Shown: positions 9,068 to 18,334, numbered from the stretch's first letter. The stretch: 64,000 bases of DNA from Burkholderia cenocepacia (GCF_900446215.1 NZ_UAQZ01000012.1:1008919-1072918), one strand, 5' to 3'. Numbers and translations are program-made. Notes: a model not told the origin generated them from the letters alone.

Positions 9068-9137
9068 CGTCTGGATACTGTCAACCTATTCCAGGACTTG
9101 ACATGTGTCTCGCCCCGAACGCGTCGAATCGGCCGGA

Positions 9138-10349
9138 TCAGCCGGCCATGCCCAGCACCCAGCCGAACGTGGCGCTCGCGATCACCACGGCCCATGGCGG
9201 CACGCGCCAGAACACCAGTGCAACGAACGCGACCAGCGCGGCGGCCAGGTCGCGCGGCGCGACGATCGTGTCGGTCCAGACCGGGTGATAGAGCGCGGCG
9301 AGCAGCAACCCGACGACGGCCGCGTTCACGCCGGCGAGCGCGGCCTGCATGTGCGCGCTGCGGCGCAGGCGTTCCCAGAATGGCGCGGTGCCGGCGATCA
9401 GCAGGAACGACGGCGCGAAGATCGACACGAGCGCGATCGTGCCGCCGAGCCAGCCGTTCGGCGCATCGCGCAGCGACGCACCGAGGAACGCCGAGAACGT
9501 GAACAGCGGCCCCGGCACGGCCTGCGCGACCCCATACCCGGCCAGGAAAGCCGAATCGCCGACCCAGCCGGGCGCGACCACGGCCGCCTGCAGCAGCGGC
9601 AGCACCACATGGCCGCCGCCGAACACGAGCGCGCCCGTGCGGAAGAACGCATCGACGACGGCGAGCGTATCGGAGCGCAGCGCGCGGGCCGCGAACGGCA
9701 GCGCGACGAGCAGCGCCGCGAACAGCGCAAGCCACAGCACGCCCGCGCGGGGCGACACGTGCAGCGGCAACGGTTCGTGCGCGTCGCGCGCCGGTTGCGG
9801 CAGCAGCACGAGACCGGCCGCGCCGGCCACGACGATCACCGCGATCTGCGTCCACGCGGCCGGCGCGAGCAGCGCGACGCACGCGGCCGCGGCCATCAGC
9901 GTGACGCGCCGCGCATCCGGGCACAGCGTGCGCGCCATGCCCCACACGGCTTGCGCGATCACCGCGACCGACACGATGCGCAGCCCGTGCAGCGCGCCGG
10001 CTTCGATCGGCGCGCCCGTCGCGTGAACGCCGAGCGCGAACAGCATCATCAGCAGCGCCGACGGCAGCGTGAAACCGAGCCACGCGGCGAACATGCCGGC
10101 GTAGCCGGCGCGCGCGAGCCCGATCGCCATTCCGACCTGGCTGCTCGCCGGCCCCGGCAGGAACTGGCACAGCCCGACCAGATCGGCATAGGTGCGCTCC
10201 GTGAGCCAGCCGCGCCGCGTGACGAATTCCGCACGAAAGTAGCCGAGATGCGCGACCGGCCCGCCGAACGACGTGAGACCGAGCCGCAGGAACGCGATGA
10301 AGACGGGCCACGGATGACGGGCGGGGGCGGGGAGGGGCGACGTGTTCAA
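9138..10349 (-). CDS. chrA: Chromate efflux transporter, ChrA family
   Basis: About 403 residues with two homologous CHR domains, each opening with the family pattern: FLRLGLTSFGGPVAHLGYFR near the N-terminus and DAFFRTGALVFGGGHVVLPL in the second half. Such long-chain CHR proteins export chromate through the inner membrane in well-studied members. No ATG is close to the conserved start; TTG 10349 is the best-placed codon, though the frame is open to 10490. The gene sits right beside the insertion sequence and downstream of a Crp/Fnr regulator on the same strand. Chromate as the true substrate here is inferred from the family only. Confidence 0.85.
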   Translation of the reverse strand: MNTSPLPAPARHPWPVFIAFLRLGLTSFGGPVAHLGYFRAEFVTRRGWLTERTYADLVGLCQFLPGPASSQVGMAIGLARAGYAGMFAAWLGFTLPSALLMMLFALGVHATGAPIEAGALHGLRIVSVAVIAQAVWGMARTLCPDARRVTLMAAAACVALLAPAAWTQIAVIVVAGAAGLVLLPQPARDAHEPLPLHVSPRAGVLWLALFAALLVALPFAARALRSDTLAVVDAFFRTGALVFGGGHVVLPLLQAAVVAPGWVGDSAFLAGYGVAQAVPGPLFTFSAFLGASLRDAPNGWLGGTIALVSIFAPSFLLIAGTAPFWERLRRSAHMQAALAGVNAAVVGLLLAALYHPVWTDTIVAPRDLAAALVAFVALVFWRVPPWAVVIASATFGWVLGMAG

Positions 10350-10446
10350 GGCGGTGCGCGCGGCGGACGGAACGAGCCGCCACGATAGCGCAACTCGGCG
10401 GCCGCGGGGCAGCGCGTAGCGGCCGGTCGGGGCCGTTGTGCGGGGT

Positions 10447-11154
10447 TCAGTACGGGCCGTCGCCGAGCCCGCTCGCGCGCCGCAACGCATCGATGTCGAC
10501 GAGCTCGATCTCGCCGACGTGCAGCCGCACGACGCCGTCGGCCTGCAGCGCCTTCAGCAACTGGTTGGTGGTCTGCCGCGTCAGCGACAGCATCGACGCG
10601 AGCGTTTCCTGCGACAGCCGGATGTGCGTGCGCCCGGCGCTGATGCCGCCGTAGCCCTCGGCGATCATCAACAGCCGCGCGGCGAGCCGCTGCGCGGCCG
10701 GCATCACGCTCATCGATTCGACCGTCAGGAAGCTCAGGCGCAGCTTTTGCGCCATCAGCAGCGCGAACTGCCGCCAGTATTGCGGCGTCGCATCGAGGAT
10801 CGCGAGCAGTGCAGCCTGCGGCACGTGCAGCAGCAGCGTGTCGTCGAGCGCGACGGCGTCGTGCGTGCGCGGCTGGCCGTCGAACAACGCGATCTCGCCG
10901 AACCACGTGACGGGCTCCGCCACCGTCAGCAGCGCTTCCTTGCCGTGCGGATCGACCGCGCCTATCGTGAGTGAACCGGCCAGTACCGCGTACAGCCCGC
11001 ACGGCGGGTCGCCGCGCCGGAACAGCGCATGGCCGGACGGCAGGCGGCGCAGCGTCGCGCGGGCGATCAGGTCGGCGCGCAGCGCGGGCGGCAGCCCGGC
11101 GAACCACGGGTTCGCTTCGATCTGCGGCAGGTACGGGGCGAGCGAAGAAGGCAT
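10447..11154 (-). CDS. Crp/Fnr-family transcriptional regulator
   Basis: 235 residues. An N-terminal cyclic-nucleotide-binding beta roll (ALFRRGDPPCGLYAVLAGSL, then EPVTWFGEIALFDGQPRTHD) is joined by a long helix to a winged helix (IRLSQETLASMLSLTRQTTN). There is no Fnr-like cysteine cluster, so it is more like Crp-type or orphan regulators. ATG 11154 is preferred over a GTG six bases upstream. It is 98 bases upstream of chrA on the same strand and divergent from the Mpo1-like gene; control of either is a guess. Confidence 0.88.
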   Translation of the reverse strand: MPSSLAPYLPQIEANPWFAGLPPALRADLIARATLRRLPSGHALFRRGDPPCGLYAVLAGSLTIGAVDPHGKEALLTVAEPVTWFGEIALFDGQPRTHDAVALDDTLLLHVPQAALLAILDATPQYWRQFALLMAQKLRLSFLTVESMSVMPAAQRLAARLLMIAEGYGGISAGRTHIRLSQETLASMLSLTRQTTNQLLKALQADGVVRLHVGEIELVDIDALRRASGLGDGPY

Positions 11155-11235
11155 GGGCACGCGATGTCGGATAGCTGACAGAGGTTCTCGGGCGTGACGC
11201 GCATCATAGCGCTCGATGACCGATCAGGAGACGCC

Positions 11236-11760
11236 ATGAAGACCCTCGAAGACCATCTTTCCCAGTATGCGGCCTACCATCGCGACGCGCGCAACATCGC
11301 GACGCATCTGGTCGGCATCCCGATGATCGTGTTCGCGGTCGAGGTGCTGCTGTCGCGGCCGGCGATCGGGATGCCGGCCGGTATCGCGCTGTCGCCGGCG
11401 CTGCTGCTCGCCGTCGTTTCCGCGGTGTTTTACCTGCGTCTGGACCTGCGGTTCGGGATCGTGATGGCCGTGCTGCTCGCGCTCGGCCTGTGGGCCGCGC
11501 AGTCGGTGGCGCCGCTGCCGACCGCGCAATGGCTCGCGATCGGCATCGGCGCGTTCGTCGTCGGCTGGATCGTGCAGTTCGTCGGGCACTGGTTCGAAGG
11601 CCGCAAGCCCGCGTTCGTCGACGATCTGGTCGGCCTGATCGTCGGGCCGCTGTTCGTCGTCGCCGAGGTCGCGTTCTTCGCGGGGCTGCGCGCCGACGTG
11701 CGCCGCGAAGTCGAGCGGCGCGCGGGCCCGGTGCATGGCGGCGCGCATTCGCATGTCTGA
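11236..11760 (+). CDS. DUF962/Mpo1-like membrane protein
   Basis: 174 residues with four predicted membrane helices. The N-terminus MKTLEDHLSQYAAYHRDARN, then HLVGIPMIVFAVEVL, and the late motif VGHWFEGRKPAFVDDLVGL fit the YGL010w/DUF962 family, whose yeast member Mpo1 is an iron-dependent dioxygenase acting on 2-hydroxy fatty acids. The conserved histidines (HLVG and HWFEG) are present. GGAG precedes the ATG by six bases. The end overlaps the start of the next gene by eight bases, suggesting one operon. Confidence 0.85.
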   Translation: MKTLEDHLSQYAAYHRDARNIATHLVGIPMIVFAVEVLLSRPAIGMPAGIALSPALLLAVVSAVFYLRLDLRFGIVMAVLLALGLWAAQSVAPLPTAQWLAIGIGAFVVGWIVQFVGHWFEGRKPAFVDDLVGLIVGPLFVVAEVAFFAGLRADVRREVERRAGPVHGGAHSHV

Positions 11761-12808
11761 TGCGCCGGCCGGGCCGGTCTGCGTGTTCGGCGCGGGCGCG
11801 GTCGGCTGCTATCTCGGCGGCCGCCTCGCGGCGGCCGGCGCGCACGTGACGCTCGTCGGCCGAGCGCGGATCGGCGACGCGATTCAGCTGCACGGGCTCA
11901 CGCTGACCGATCGGCGCGGTTATCGTGCCGCGCTTGCGCCGGCCGATGTCGGATTCGCCACCGAGCCGGCCGCCGCGGCCGACGCACGGCTCGTATTCGT
12001 CGCGGTGAAGTCGGCGGCCACGCGCGAGGCCGCCGCGCAACTGGCCGGCGTGCTGCGGCCCGGCACGATCGTGATCAGCTTCCAGAACGGCCTGCACAAC
12101 GCCGACGTGCTGCGCGACGCGCTCCCGCAAGCGACGGTGCTGGCCGGCATGGTGCCGTTCAACGTGATCGAGCGCGGGCCCGGCGCGTTTCACCAGGGTT
12201 CGGCCGGCAGATTGGCGACCGACGCGTTGGCCGCGCTGCAGCCGTTCATCGGCCTGTTCGCGCGCGCCGGGCTGCCGCTCGTGCTGCATCGCGACATGCG
12301 TGCCGTGCAGTGGGCGAAGCTCCTGCTCAACCTGAACAACGCGGTCAATGCGCTCGCGAATGTGCCGCTGCGCGACGAACTTGCCCAACGCCCGTACCGG
12401 CGCTGCGTCGCCTTGGCCCAGCGCGAGGCGCTGCACTGGCTGGCGCGGGCCGCGATCCGGCCCGCGCGGTTGACGCCGCTGCCGGCCGCGTGGATCCCGG
12501 CCGTGCTCGACCTGCCGGATGCGGCGTTTCGCGTGGTCGGCGGCCGCATGCTCGCGATCGATCCGCTGGCGCGGTCGTCGATGTCCGACGATCTCGCCGC
12601 GCACCGCGCGACGGAAGTCGAGTGGATCAACGGCGAAATCGTGCGGCTGGCCGGGCGCTTCGGTGCGCCGGCGCCGGTCAATGCGCGGCTGTGCGCGCTC
12701 GTCCACGACGCGGAACGCGCGGCGGTGCGTCCGGCGTGGCGCGGCGATGCGCTGTGGGCCGACCTTGCCGCGCAGGCGCCGCATGCGGGCCACGTGCCGG
12801 CCGCGTAG
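11753..12808 (+). CDS. 2-dehydropantoate 2-reductase-like protein (ApbA/PanE family)
   Basis: 351 residues. A Rossmann fold begins at once with VCVFGAGAVGCYLGGRLAAA (GxGxxG), followed by VAVKSAATREAAAQL and ISFQNGLHN, and a C-terminal helical domain with the WAKLLLNLNNAVNAL motif holding the catalytic lysine. This is the ketopantoate reductase family that makes pantoate with NADPH, but paralogues with other 2-oxo acids are common, so I leave the symbol empty. ATG 11753 overlaps the previous stop; ATG 11735 is an alternative. Confidence 0.88.
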   Translation: MSDAPAGPVCVFGAGAVGCYLGGRLAAAGAHVTLVGRARIGDAIQLHGLTLTDRRGYRAALAPADVGFATEPAAAADARLVFVAVKSAATREAAAQLAGVLRPGTIVISFQNGLHNADVLRDALPQATVLAGMVPFNVIERGPGAFHQGSAGRLATDALAALQPFIGLFARAGLPLVLHRDMRAVQWAKLLLNLNNAVNALANVPLRDELAQRPYRRCVALAQREALHWLARAAIRPARLTPLPAAWIPAVLDLPDAAFRVVGGRMLAIDPLARSSMSDDLAAHRATEVEWINGEIVRLAGRFGAPAPVNARLCALVHDAERAAVRPAWRGDALWADLAAQAPHAGHVPAA

Positions 12809-12907
12809 GCTGGCGGTGCTCCCGGCGTCGACCACGCGGCGGCGCGGGCCGTGCGCAACGACTAAGATGCGGAGTGCGTCATACGACGCCTTTGCGGAGC
12901 AATCGCC

Positions 12908-13513
12908 ATGGTGGATCGCCCGACCCTCGATGCCTACGACGCGCATGCCGCGCAATACGCGCAGGACTGGCTCGACCAGGCCGCACCCGACGACATGTAT
13001 GCGCTGCTCGAGCAGCATTTCTCGCCGGGGCTGACCGCCGACGTCGGATGTGGCGCGGGGCGCGACACGGCCTGGCTCGCGTCGCTCGGCTTCGACGTGC
13101 GCGGCTACGACGCGAGCGCCGCGCTGCTCGACGAGGCGCGGCGACGCCATCGCGGTCTGACGTTCGAACTGGCCGCGCTGCCGGCGCTGGCCGGCGTACC
13201 GTCCGGCATGTTTCGCAACGTGCTGTGCGAAACCGTCGTCATGCATCTCGAACAGGCGGACGCCGCGGCCGCCGCCGCGCGGCTCGCCGATCTGCTGATG
13301 CCGGGCGGCACGTTGTACCTGAGCTGGCGGGTGGCCGGAAGCGGCATGTTGCGCGACGAGCTCGGCCGCCTCTATACGCCGCTCGATTCGGCGCGGATGC
13401 ATGCGGCGCTGGGCGCCGGCGTGCACGTGATCGACGAACACGAGGTGGTCAGCGCGTCGTCCGGCAAGCGCGTGCACCGGCTGATCGTGCGCAAGGCGGG
13501 CGGCGACGCGTGA
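12908..13513 (+). CDS. Class I SAM-dependent methyltransferase
   Basis: 201 residues. Motif I is TADVGCGAGRDTAWLASLGF, motif II is VRGYDASAALLDEARRRH, and LADLLMPGGTLYLSWR is the post-motif region. The substrate cannot be told from the sequence. It is 99 bases after the PanE-like gene on the same strand and converges on the EAL gene. Confidence 0.8.
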   Translation: MVDRPTLDAYDAHAAQYAQDWLDQAAPDDMYALLEQHFSPGLTADVGCGAGRDTAWLASLGFDVRGYDASAALLDEARRRHRGLTFELAALPALAGVPSGMFRNVLCETVVMHLEQADAAAAAARLADLLMPGGTLYLSWRVAGSGMLRDELGRLYTPLDSARMHAALGAGVHVIDEHEVVSASSGKRVHRLIVRKAGGDA

Positions 13514-13532
13514 GCGCGCCGCGCCGGCGCAG

Positions 13533-14807
13533 TTACTCGCGGCTGAGGGCCGCTTCCCAGTTGATGTCGACGCAGAGCACCTGCATGCCCGTCGCGGCCG
13601 GTGCGGCGATCGACGCGGTCACGCACAGGTGGGCCTCGTTGATCGACAGGTAGGGCGCCGTCAGATGCACGCCGCCCGGCGCGCGCATCGCATCGATGAA
13701 GTACGGGCGGCGTTCCCAGCTCGCGCCTTCGGAATGCAGCAGCGGCCGGAAACGCTTCGCGCGTTGCGATACGCTGCCGCGCGCGAGCACGTTGTCGCCG
13801 ATCTGGCGGCCCGATGCGTCGAGCAGGAAGCAGCGCGCGGTCTCGGGCAGCCCGAGCACGGCGGCGGCCGCATCGACGAGCGACTCGCCCGCGCCGAGCC
13901 GGCGGCTCGCTTCCTCGAGCGCGGCGACGTACGGCGCGAGCCGTTCCGCCTGCGTGCGCTCGCGCTGCGCGACGCGCAGCCGCAGCGCGGCCGACAGCGT
14001 GTCCATGCAGCCAGCGGCGGCCTGCGGCTGCACGGGATCGACGCTCGGCCCCGCGAAGTACTGGCCCTGCACGAAATCGACGTCGCATTCGAGCGCGATC
14101 AGCGCGTCGCGTTCGGTCGCGAGCCCGCCCATCAGCACGAGCTGGCCGGATTCGTGCAGCAGCGACACGAGCCCCGGCAGCACGCGTTCGAGATGCGAGT
14201 GCTCGCTCGCCTGCGCGAGGATGCCGCGGTCGAGCGTGACGATGTCCGGATGCAGGTGCCACACGCGATCGACGTTCGAATGCTTCGCGCCGAACCCGAC
14301 GAGCGCGATCAGGAAGCCGGCCTTGCGCAGCCCGTCGATGATCGCCGCATAGCGCGGCGTCTCGCCGCCGGCCTGTTCGGGCACCTCGAGCACCACGCGG
14401 TGCGGCGGCAGCCCGAGCGCCTTCAGGTTCGCGAGCAGCGCGTCGCCGTAGATGGTGTCCATCAGCGCGGCCGGATGCAGGCTCAGGAAGAGCCATTCGT
14501 CGTGGCTGTCGAACGCGTGGAAGTTGCCGAGATGCAACGATTCGGCGAGCCGGCCGAGCTCGAGCAGGTCGCCGCGCCGCGCCGCCTGCGTGAACACCTC
14601 GTGCGACGCCACCTGGCGGCTTTCCTCGTCGTGCGCGCGCAGCGACGCGTGATAGCCGATCGCGCGCCGGTGCGACACCGAGAACACGGGCTGGAACACG
14701 CTGAACACGGTGTAGCCGCCGTACAGCACGGTGCGCCGGTTCCCGTCGTCGCCGGCGACGGGGCGGGGCGGCTGAAAGCCGGGGGGATCGATTTCGATCA
14801 TGCTCAT
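13533..14807 (-). CDS. Degenerate EAL-domain protein with YkuI_C-like sensor domain
   Basis: 424 residues. Residues 35-255 follow the EAL fold, but the c-di-GMP phosphodiesterase signatures are lost: GYEALLR is GYHASLR (Glu to His53), the Asn of the NLHP motif is Ser109, the paired Asp of DDFG are Val170-Gly171, and the Glu of AEGVE is Gly227. The C-terminal part (about 265-424, ending LCVDINWEAAL) looks like the PAS/Cache-like domain that follows EAL in Bacillus YkuI. No signal peptide or membrane helix is seen. It is most likely a catalytically dead c-di-GMP receptor or a protein-interaction module. Confidence 0.82.
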   Translation of the reverse strand: MSMIEIDPPGFQPPRPVAGDDGNRRTVLYGGYTVFSVFQPVFSVSHRRAIGYHASLRAHDEESRQVASHEVFTQAARRGDLLELGRLAESLHLGNFHAFDSHDEWLFLSLHPAALMDTIYGDALLANLKALGLPPHRVVLEVPEQAGGETPRYAAIIDGLRKAGFLIALVGFGAKHSNVDRVWHLHPDIVTLDRGILAQASEHSHLERVLPGLVSLLHESGQLVLMGGLATERDALIALECDVDFVQGQYFAGPSVDPVQPQAAAGCMDTLSAALRLRVAQRERTQAERLAPYVAALEEASRRLGAGESLVDAAAAVLGLPETARCFLLDASGRQIGDNVLARGSVSQRAKRFRPLLHSEGASWERRPYFIDAMRAPGGVHLTAPYLSINEAHLCVTASIAAPAATGMQVLCVDINWEAALSRE

Positions 14808-14974
14808 GATGTCGGCCGAAGGGAGACTGCCAGTTTACCTACAGAATAGGCGAGCAAGAAGCATGCACGGCTGCGCGCCGCGTGCGGCCGCCCGTCGCGC
14901 TTGGCACGCGCACGGGGCCGGGTCGCGTTGCACCGCGATGGTGCGCGCCGGCCCGATTCGGCGCGCGCCGCGCG

Positions 14975-16411
14975 TCACGCGCGCTCGGACGGATCGGTCT
15001 TGCGCGCGGTGCTGCGGATCTCGGGTGCGAGCTGCGCGAAGATCCACGCGGACGCGGCCGTGATGATCCCGACGCAGACGAACGTCGCATGGAACGCCGG
15101 CAGCGTGTTGCTCGGCGTCACGGTGCGCAGCATGCCGGTGAACGTCGCGAGCAGCGCGCCGGCGACCGTGACGCCGAGGCTCATCGACAGCATCTGCACG
15201 AGCGAGAACAGGCTGTTGCCGCTGCTCGCGCCGCCGGTGCCGAGATCCTTCAGCGTCAGCGTGTTCATCGCGGTGAACTGCATCGAGTTGAACCCGCCGA
15301 ACAGCGCGAGATGCACGACCTTCACCCACACCGGCACCGTGTCGCGCATCAGCGCGAAGCTCGCCATCATCACGCCGACCATGATCGTGTTCGCGAGCAG
15401 CACCTTGCGGTAGCCGTGCCGCGTGATCAGGCGCGTGATGATCCGCTTCGAGAACATGCCGGCCGCCGCGACCGGCAGCATCATCAGCCCGGCCTCGAAC
15501 GCCGAGTAGCCGAGGCTCACCTGCAGCAGCAGCGGGATCAGGTACGGCATCGCGCCGCTGCCGATCCGCGCGAACAGGTTGCCGAGCAGCCCGACGCTGA
15601 ACGTGTGGATCTTGAACAGCTCGAGCGAGAAGATCGGCTGCGGCGCGCGCACCGCGTACAGTCCGTACGCGACGAAGCACGCGAGGCTCAGGATCAGCAG
15701 CACGAGCACGGCTGCGTGCTGCATGCCGAGATCGGCGAGCCCGTCGAGCGACAGCGAAATCGCGACCATGCCGATCGTCAGCAGCAGATAGCCTTTCAGG
15801 TCGAAGCGGCCGGCGGCCGGGTTGCGCGAATCGGGCATCGAATAGAAGGTCGCGATGCAGCCCGCGACGCCGACCGGCACGTTGATCAGGAAGATCCAGT
15901 GCCACGACGCGATCTTCACGAGCCAGCCGCCGAGCGTCGGCCCGATCAGCGGGCCGATCAGGCCCGGAATCGCGACGAACGACAGCGCGGGCAGGTAGCG
16001 TTCGGCCGGGAACGTGCGCAGCACCGCGAGCCGCCCGACCGGCAGCAGCATCGCGCCGCCGACGCCCTGCACGATGCGGAAGGCGACCAGTTGCGTCAGC
16101 GTATGGGCGTTCGCGCACAGCAGCGAGCCGAGCGAGAACACCAGGATCGCGCTGAAGAACACCCGCCGCGTGCCGAACGTATCGGCGAGCCAGCCCGACA
16201 CGGGGATCATCACCGCCATCGTCAGCGAGTACGCGATCACGACCGATTGCATCCGCAACGGCGATTCGCCGAGGCTCGCGGCCATCGACGGCAGCGCCGT
16301 GTTGACGATCGTCGCGTCGAGCGTCTGCATGAAGAAGCCCGTCGCAACGAGCCAGAGCATCACGGTGAGGTTCTTTTCGCCGGGAGCGGCGGCAGGCGGG
16401 CGTTGGAACAT
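14975..16411 (-). CDS. MFS multidrug exporter, DHA2 family, MdtD-like
   Basis: 478 residues with about 14 membrane helices. The first helix region GFFMQTLDATIVNTALPSMA followed by ASLGESPLRMQSVVIAYSL is strikingly like E. coli MdtD, as are SWHWIFLINVPVGV and FSLELFKIHTFSVGLLGNLF. GWLADTFGTRRVF is the loop 2-3 MFS motif. It should be a proton-coupled exporter of the inner membrane; the substrate is unknown. ATG 16411 (MFQRPP) is chosen; an open frame reaches 16582 but is unconserved. No periplasmic adaptor or outer-membrane gene lies nearby. Confidence 0.9.
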   Translation of the reverse strand: MFQRPPAAAPGEKNLTVMLWLVATGFFMQTLDATIVNTALPSMAASLGESPLRMQSVVIAYSLTMAVMIPVSGWLADTFGTRRVFFSAILVFSLGSLLCANAHTLTQLVAFRIVQGVGGAMLLPVGRLAVLRTFPAERYLPALSFVAIPGLIGPLIGPTLGGWLVKIASWHWIFLINVPVGVAGCIATFYSMPDSRNPAAGRFDLKGYLLLTIGMVAISLSLDGLADLGMQHAAVLVLLILSLACFVAYGLYAVRAPQPIFSLELFKIHTFSVGLLGNLFARIGSGAMPYLIPLLLQVSLGYSAFEAGLMMLPVAAAGMFSKRIITRLITRHGYRKVLLANTIMVGVMMASFALMRDTVPVWVKVVHLALFGGFNSMQFTAMNTLTLKDLGTGGASSGNSLFSLVQMLSMSLGVTVAGALLATFTGMLRTVTPSNTLPAFHATFVCVGIITAASAWIFAQLAPEIRSTARKTDPSERA

Positions 16412-16665
16412 GACGGCGGGGCGGTGGCGCGGGACAGCCGACATTGTAGGGAAAGCCGCCGCGCCGTGCAGGTTCGGGCGGCACTCATGTGGCCTCGACG
16501 ACCCGACCCGATTCGGCGCGACCTCGGCCGGCCCGGCCGCCGGAGGCCTGTCCTCGTCGGGCGGCCAGTACAGTTCGGTCAAAAGCGTCTGCGGCCGTAT
16601 CTGTCCGTGTACCGCCGCCGTCCGAAATACTGGTGTGATCGAACCCGTGCGACCAGGAGGCTGCC

Positions 16666-16989
16666 ATGCGCGAACTGCGACTTTACGTGATGGACGGCGA
16701 CGAGCCGGCCGGACGGTGGCGGATCGTCGATCGCACGCTGCTCGAGGTGGCCGAAGGCGACGTGTGGGTGACCGTCGAGGGCCGGCCAGACGATCACTGG
16801 CTGGGCGCCGGTGCGTCGCTGACCTTGCTGCCCGGCACCCATGCGTGGGTCAGCGCCGGGCCGCGCGGCGCGACGTTCGCGTTCGGCCCACTCGCGGTGT
16901 CGGCCGTGCGCACCGCGCCTGCATGGTGGCGCCCGTTCGCCGCGTGGCGCGACGGCCGGCGTCACCCGGCCGCATCGCTGCCGACGTAG
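16666..16989 (+). CDS. DUF2917-like small protein
   Basis: 107 residues, cupin-like beta-rich pattern with GDVWVTVEGRPDDHWLGAGA and LLPGTHAWVSAG, which resembles DUF2917 proteins common in Burkholderia. No catalytic motif is recognisable. GGAGG stands six bases before the ATG. Its end overlaps the end of the convergent citrate-synthase-like gene by 28 bases. Confidence 0.7.
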   Translation: MRELRLYVMDGDEPAGRWRIVDRTLLEVAEGDVWVTVEGRPDDHWLGAGASLTLLPGTHAWVSAGPRGATFAFGPLAVSAVRTAPAWWRPFAAWRDGRRHPAASLPT

Positions 16990-18194
16990 CGGGCCCGCGG
17001 TCGGATCAGCTTTCCGTCCGCGTACTGTTCGAGCGCATGCGCGATCCAGCCGGCCGTGCGGCCGGCCGCGAACAGCGTGAACGCCGCGCCGTCGGGCAGC
17101 GCGAGCGTGCGCTCCAGCACCGCGAGCGCGAAATCGATCGTCGGCCGCAGGCCCGTCGCCGCTTCGACGCGTGCGGCGAGCGCGCGCGCCATGCGCAGCG
17201 CCGGCCGCTCCGGCGCCGTCGCATGCAGCGCATCGAGCAGCGCCCGCGCGCGCGGGTCGCCGTCGGGATACAGCGGGTGCGCGAAGCCGGACAGGGCCGT
17301 GCGGCCGCCGTCCGCGCGTTCGTCGTGCGCCAGCCGCAGCGCGAGGTAGCGATCGAGATCGGCGGCGCGGGCCGCTTCGTCGAGCAGCGTGCCGGCGCGG
17401 AACGTCTCGCCGCCGTGGCGCGGCCCCGACAGCGCCGCGAGCCCGCCCGAGATCGCGCCGAACAGGTGGCTGCCGGTCGACGCGATGCAGCGCACCGCGA
17501 AGGTCGACGGATTCAGTTCGTGATCGGCGCACAGCACGAGTGCGCGCCGCAGCAGGTCGGCGTCATTGCGCCGCCGCACGCGCCACGCGGACGCGAGCTG
17601 GCGGTGCACGGGCGCGTCGCCCGGCCCGATGCCGGCGAGTGCGGCCGTCGCGACGCGCAGCAGCAGCGCCGCGGCATCGAGCTGGGCGTCGCGCCCCTGC
17701 GCCCACAGGCGCGGCAGCGACGCGGCGGCGGCCGGCAGCAGCACCAGCGCGCGTTCGAGCGGTGCGAGATGCGCCCAGCGACGCGCCCAGTCGTCCCACT
17801 GCGCCGCGTCGAAACCGGTCGACGCGAGCGACGTGGCGGCCAGCCGCGCGGGCGGACAGTCCCAGAGCCGCGCGGCCGTTTCTTCGAGGGTCGCTGCATC
17901 GGCCAGCGCGATCGCATCGGCGCCGCGGTAGCGCAGGCGGCCGTCGGCGATCTGCGTGATCCGCGATTCCAGCACCGGCACGCCCCAGTCGAGCGAACGT
18001 TCGGCGACACCGCCCGCGCGTTTCGCATCGGCGCGGCGGCGCGCGAGCAGGCGCACTTCGTTGGCGTCGTAGCGGCGGCGCTTGGTCGCGCCGTCGGGCA
18101 GCGAGCGCAGCAGGCCGCGGCTCACGTACGCGTAAAGGGTGCTCACGCTGACGCCGAGCATGCCGGCGGCTTCCTGCGCACTGAGGGATGTCAT
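16962..18194 (-). CDS. Citrate synthase-like protein with N-terminal MerR/HTH_17-type DNA-binding domain
   Basis: 410 residues. Residues 3-52 form a helix-turn-helix of the excisionase/MerR type (LSAQEAAGMLGVSVSTLYAY). The rest is a small-type citrate synthase domain with the catalytic set preserved: His260 in GPRHGG, His306 in GFAHPLY and Asp354 in TIDFAL, plus AAGRTAGWIAH. The usual GHRVY arginine position is Pro307. Such fusions are known by annotation but their function is not settled: either an acyl-CoA condensing enzyme, a metabolite-sensing regulator, or both. It is divergent from a CoA-transferase gene with which it shares a 140-base promoter region. Confidence 0.85.
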   Translation of the reverse strand: MTSLSAQEAAGMLGVSVSTLYAYVSRGLLRSLPDGATKRRRYDANEVRLLARRRADAKRAGGVAERSLDWGVPVLESRITQIADGRLRYRGADAIALADAATLEETAARLWDCPPARLAATSLASTGFDAAQWDDWARRWAHLAPLERALVLLPAAAASLPRLWAQGRDAQLDAAALLLRVATAALAGIGPGDAPVHRQLASAWRVRRRNDADLLRRALVLCADHELNPSTFAVRCIASTGSHLFGAISGGLAALSGPRHGGETFRAGTLLDEAARAADLDRYLALRLAHDERADGGRTALSGFAHPLYPDGDPRARALLDALHATAPERPALRMARALAARVEAATGLRPTIDFALAVLERTLALPDGAAFTLFAAGRTAGWIAHALEQYADGKLIRPRARYVGSDAAG

Positions 18195-18253
18195 GCGGGT
18201 TGCTCCTGGCGGCGCGCATGAAGCGCGGGCCCGCTACAACTATTCGTTATGTA

Positions 18254-18270
18254 TTGATTCGCGCAATCAA
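18254..18270. promoter_or_regulatory. Inverted repeat in the citrate-synthase-like/CoA-transferase promoter region
   Basis: Perfect repeat TTGATT-CGCGC-AATCAA, followed at once by another TTGAT half site. It lies 60 bases upstream of the HTH/citrate-synthase start and 65 bases before the CoA-transferase start, a natural place for an operator of the HTH protein. Binding is inference. Confidence 0.5.
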
Positions 18271-18334
18271 GATTGATCGCGGCTGTCGCGAATTCTAGAC
18301 TCGATTCCGTCTCCTCGACGGCATCCTCTTCACC

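Larger units (their letters stand above)
7792..9103 (+). mobile_element. Complete IS3-family insertion sequence
   Basis: 1312 bp. Left end 7792-7816 and right end 9079-9103 form imperfect 25-bp inverted repeats that start TG and end CA, sharing the 13-base core AATAGGTTGACA plus flanking matches. Both sides are bordered by the trinucleotide TGT (7789-7791 and 9104-9106), a 3-bp target duplication as expected for this family. Inside are two overlapping frames in a -1 relation, with a slippery heptamer at 8195-8201. All features needed for transposition look intact. The exact IS name would need a database comparison. Confidence 0.93.

Noticed and set aside
9105..10388. 427-codon plus-strand frame opposite chrA
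   Set aside because: Shadow of the ChrA gene with Arg-rich composition and no family resemblance.
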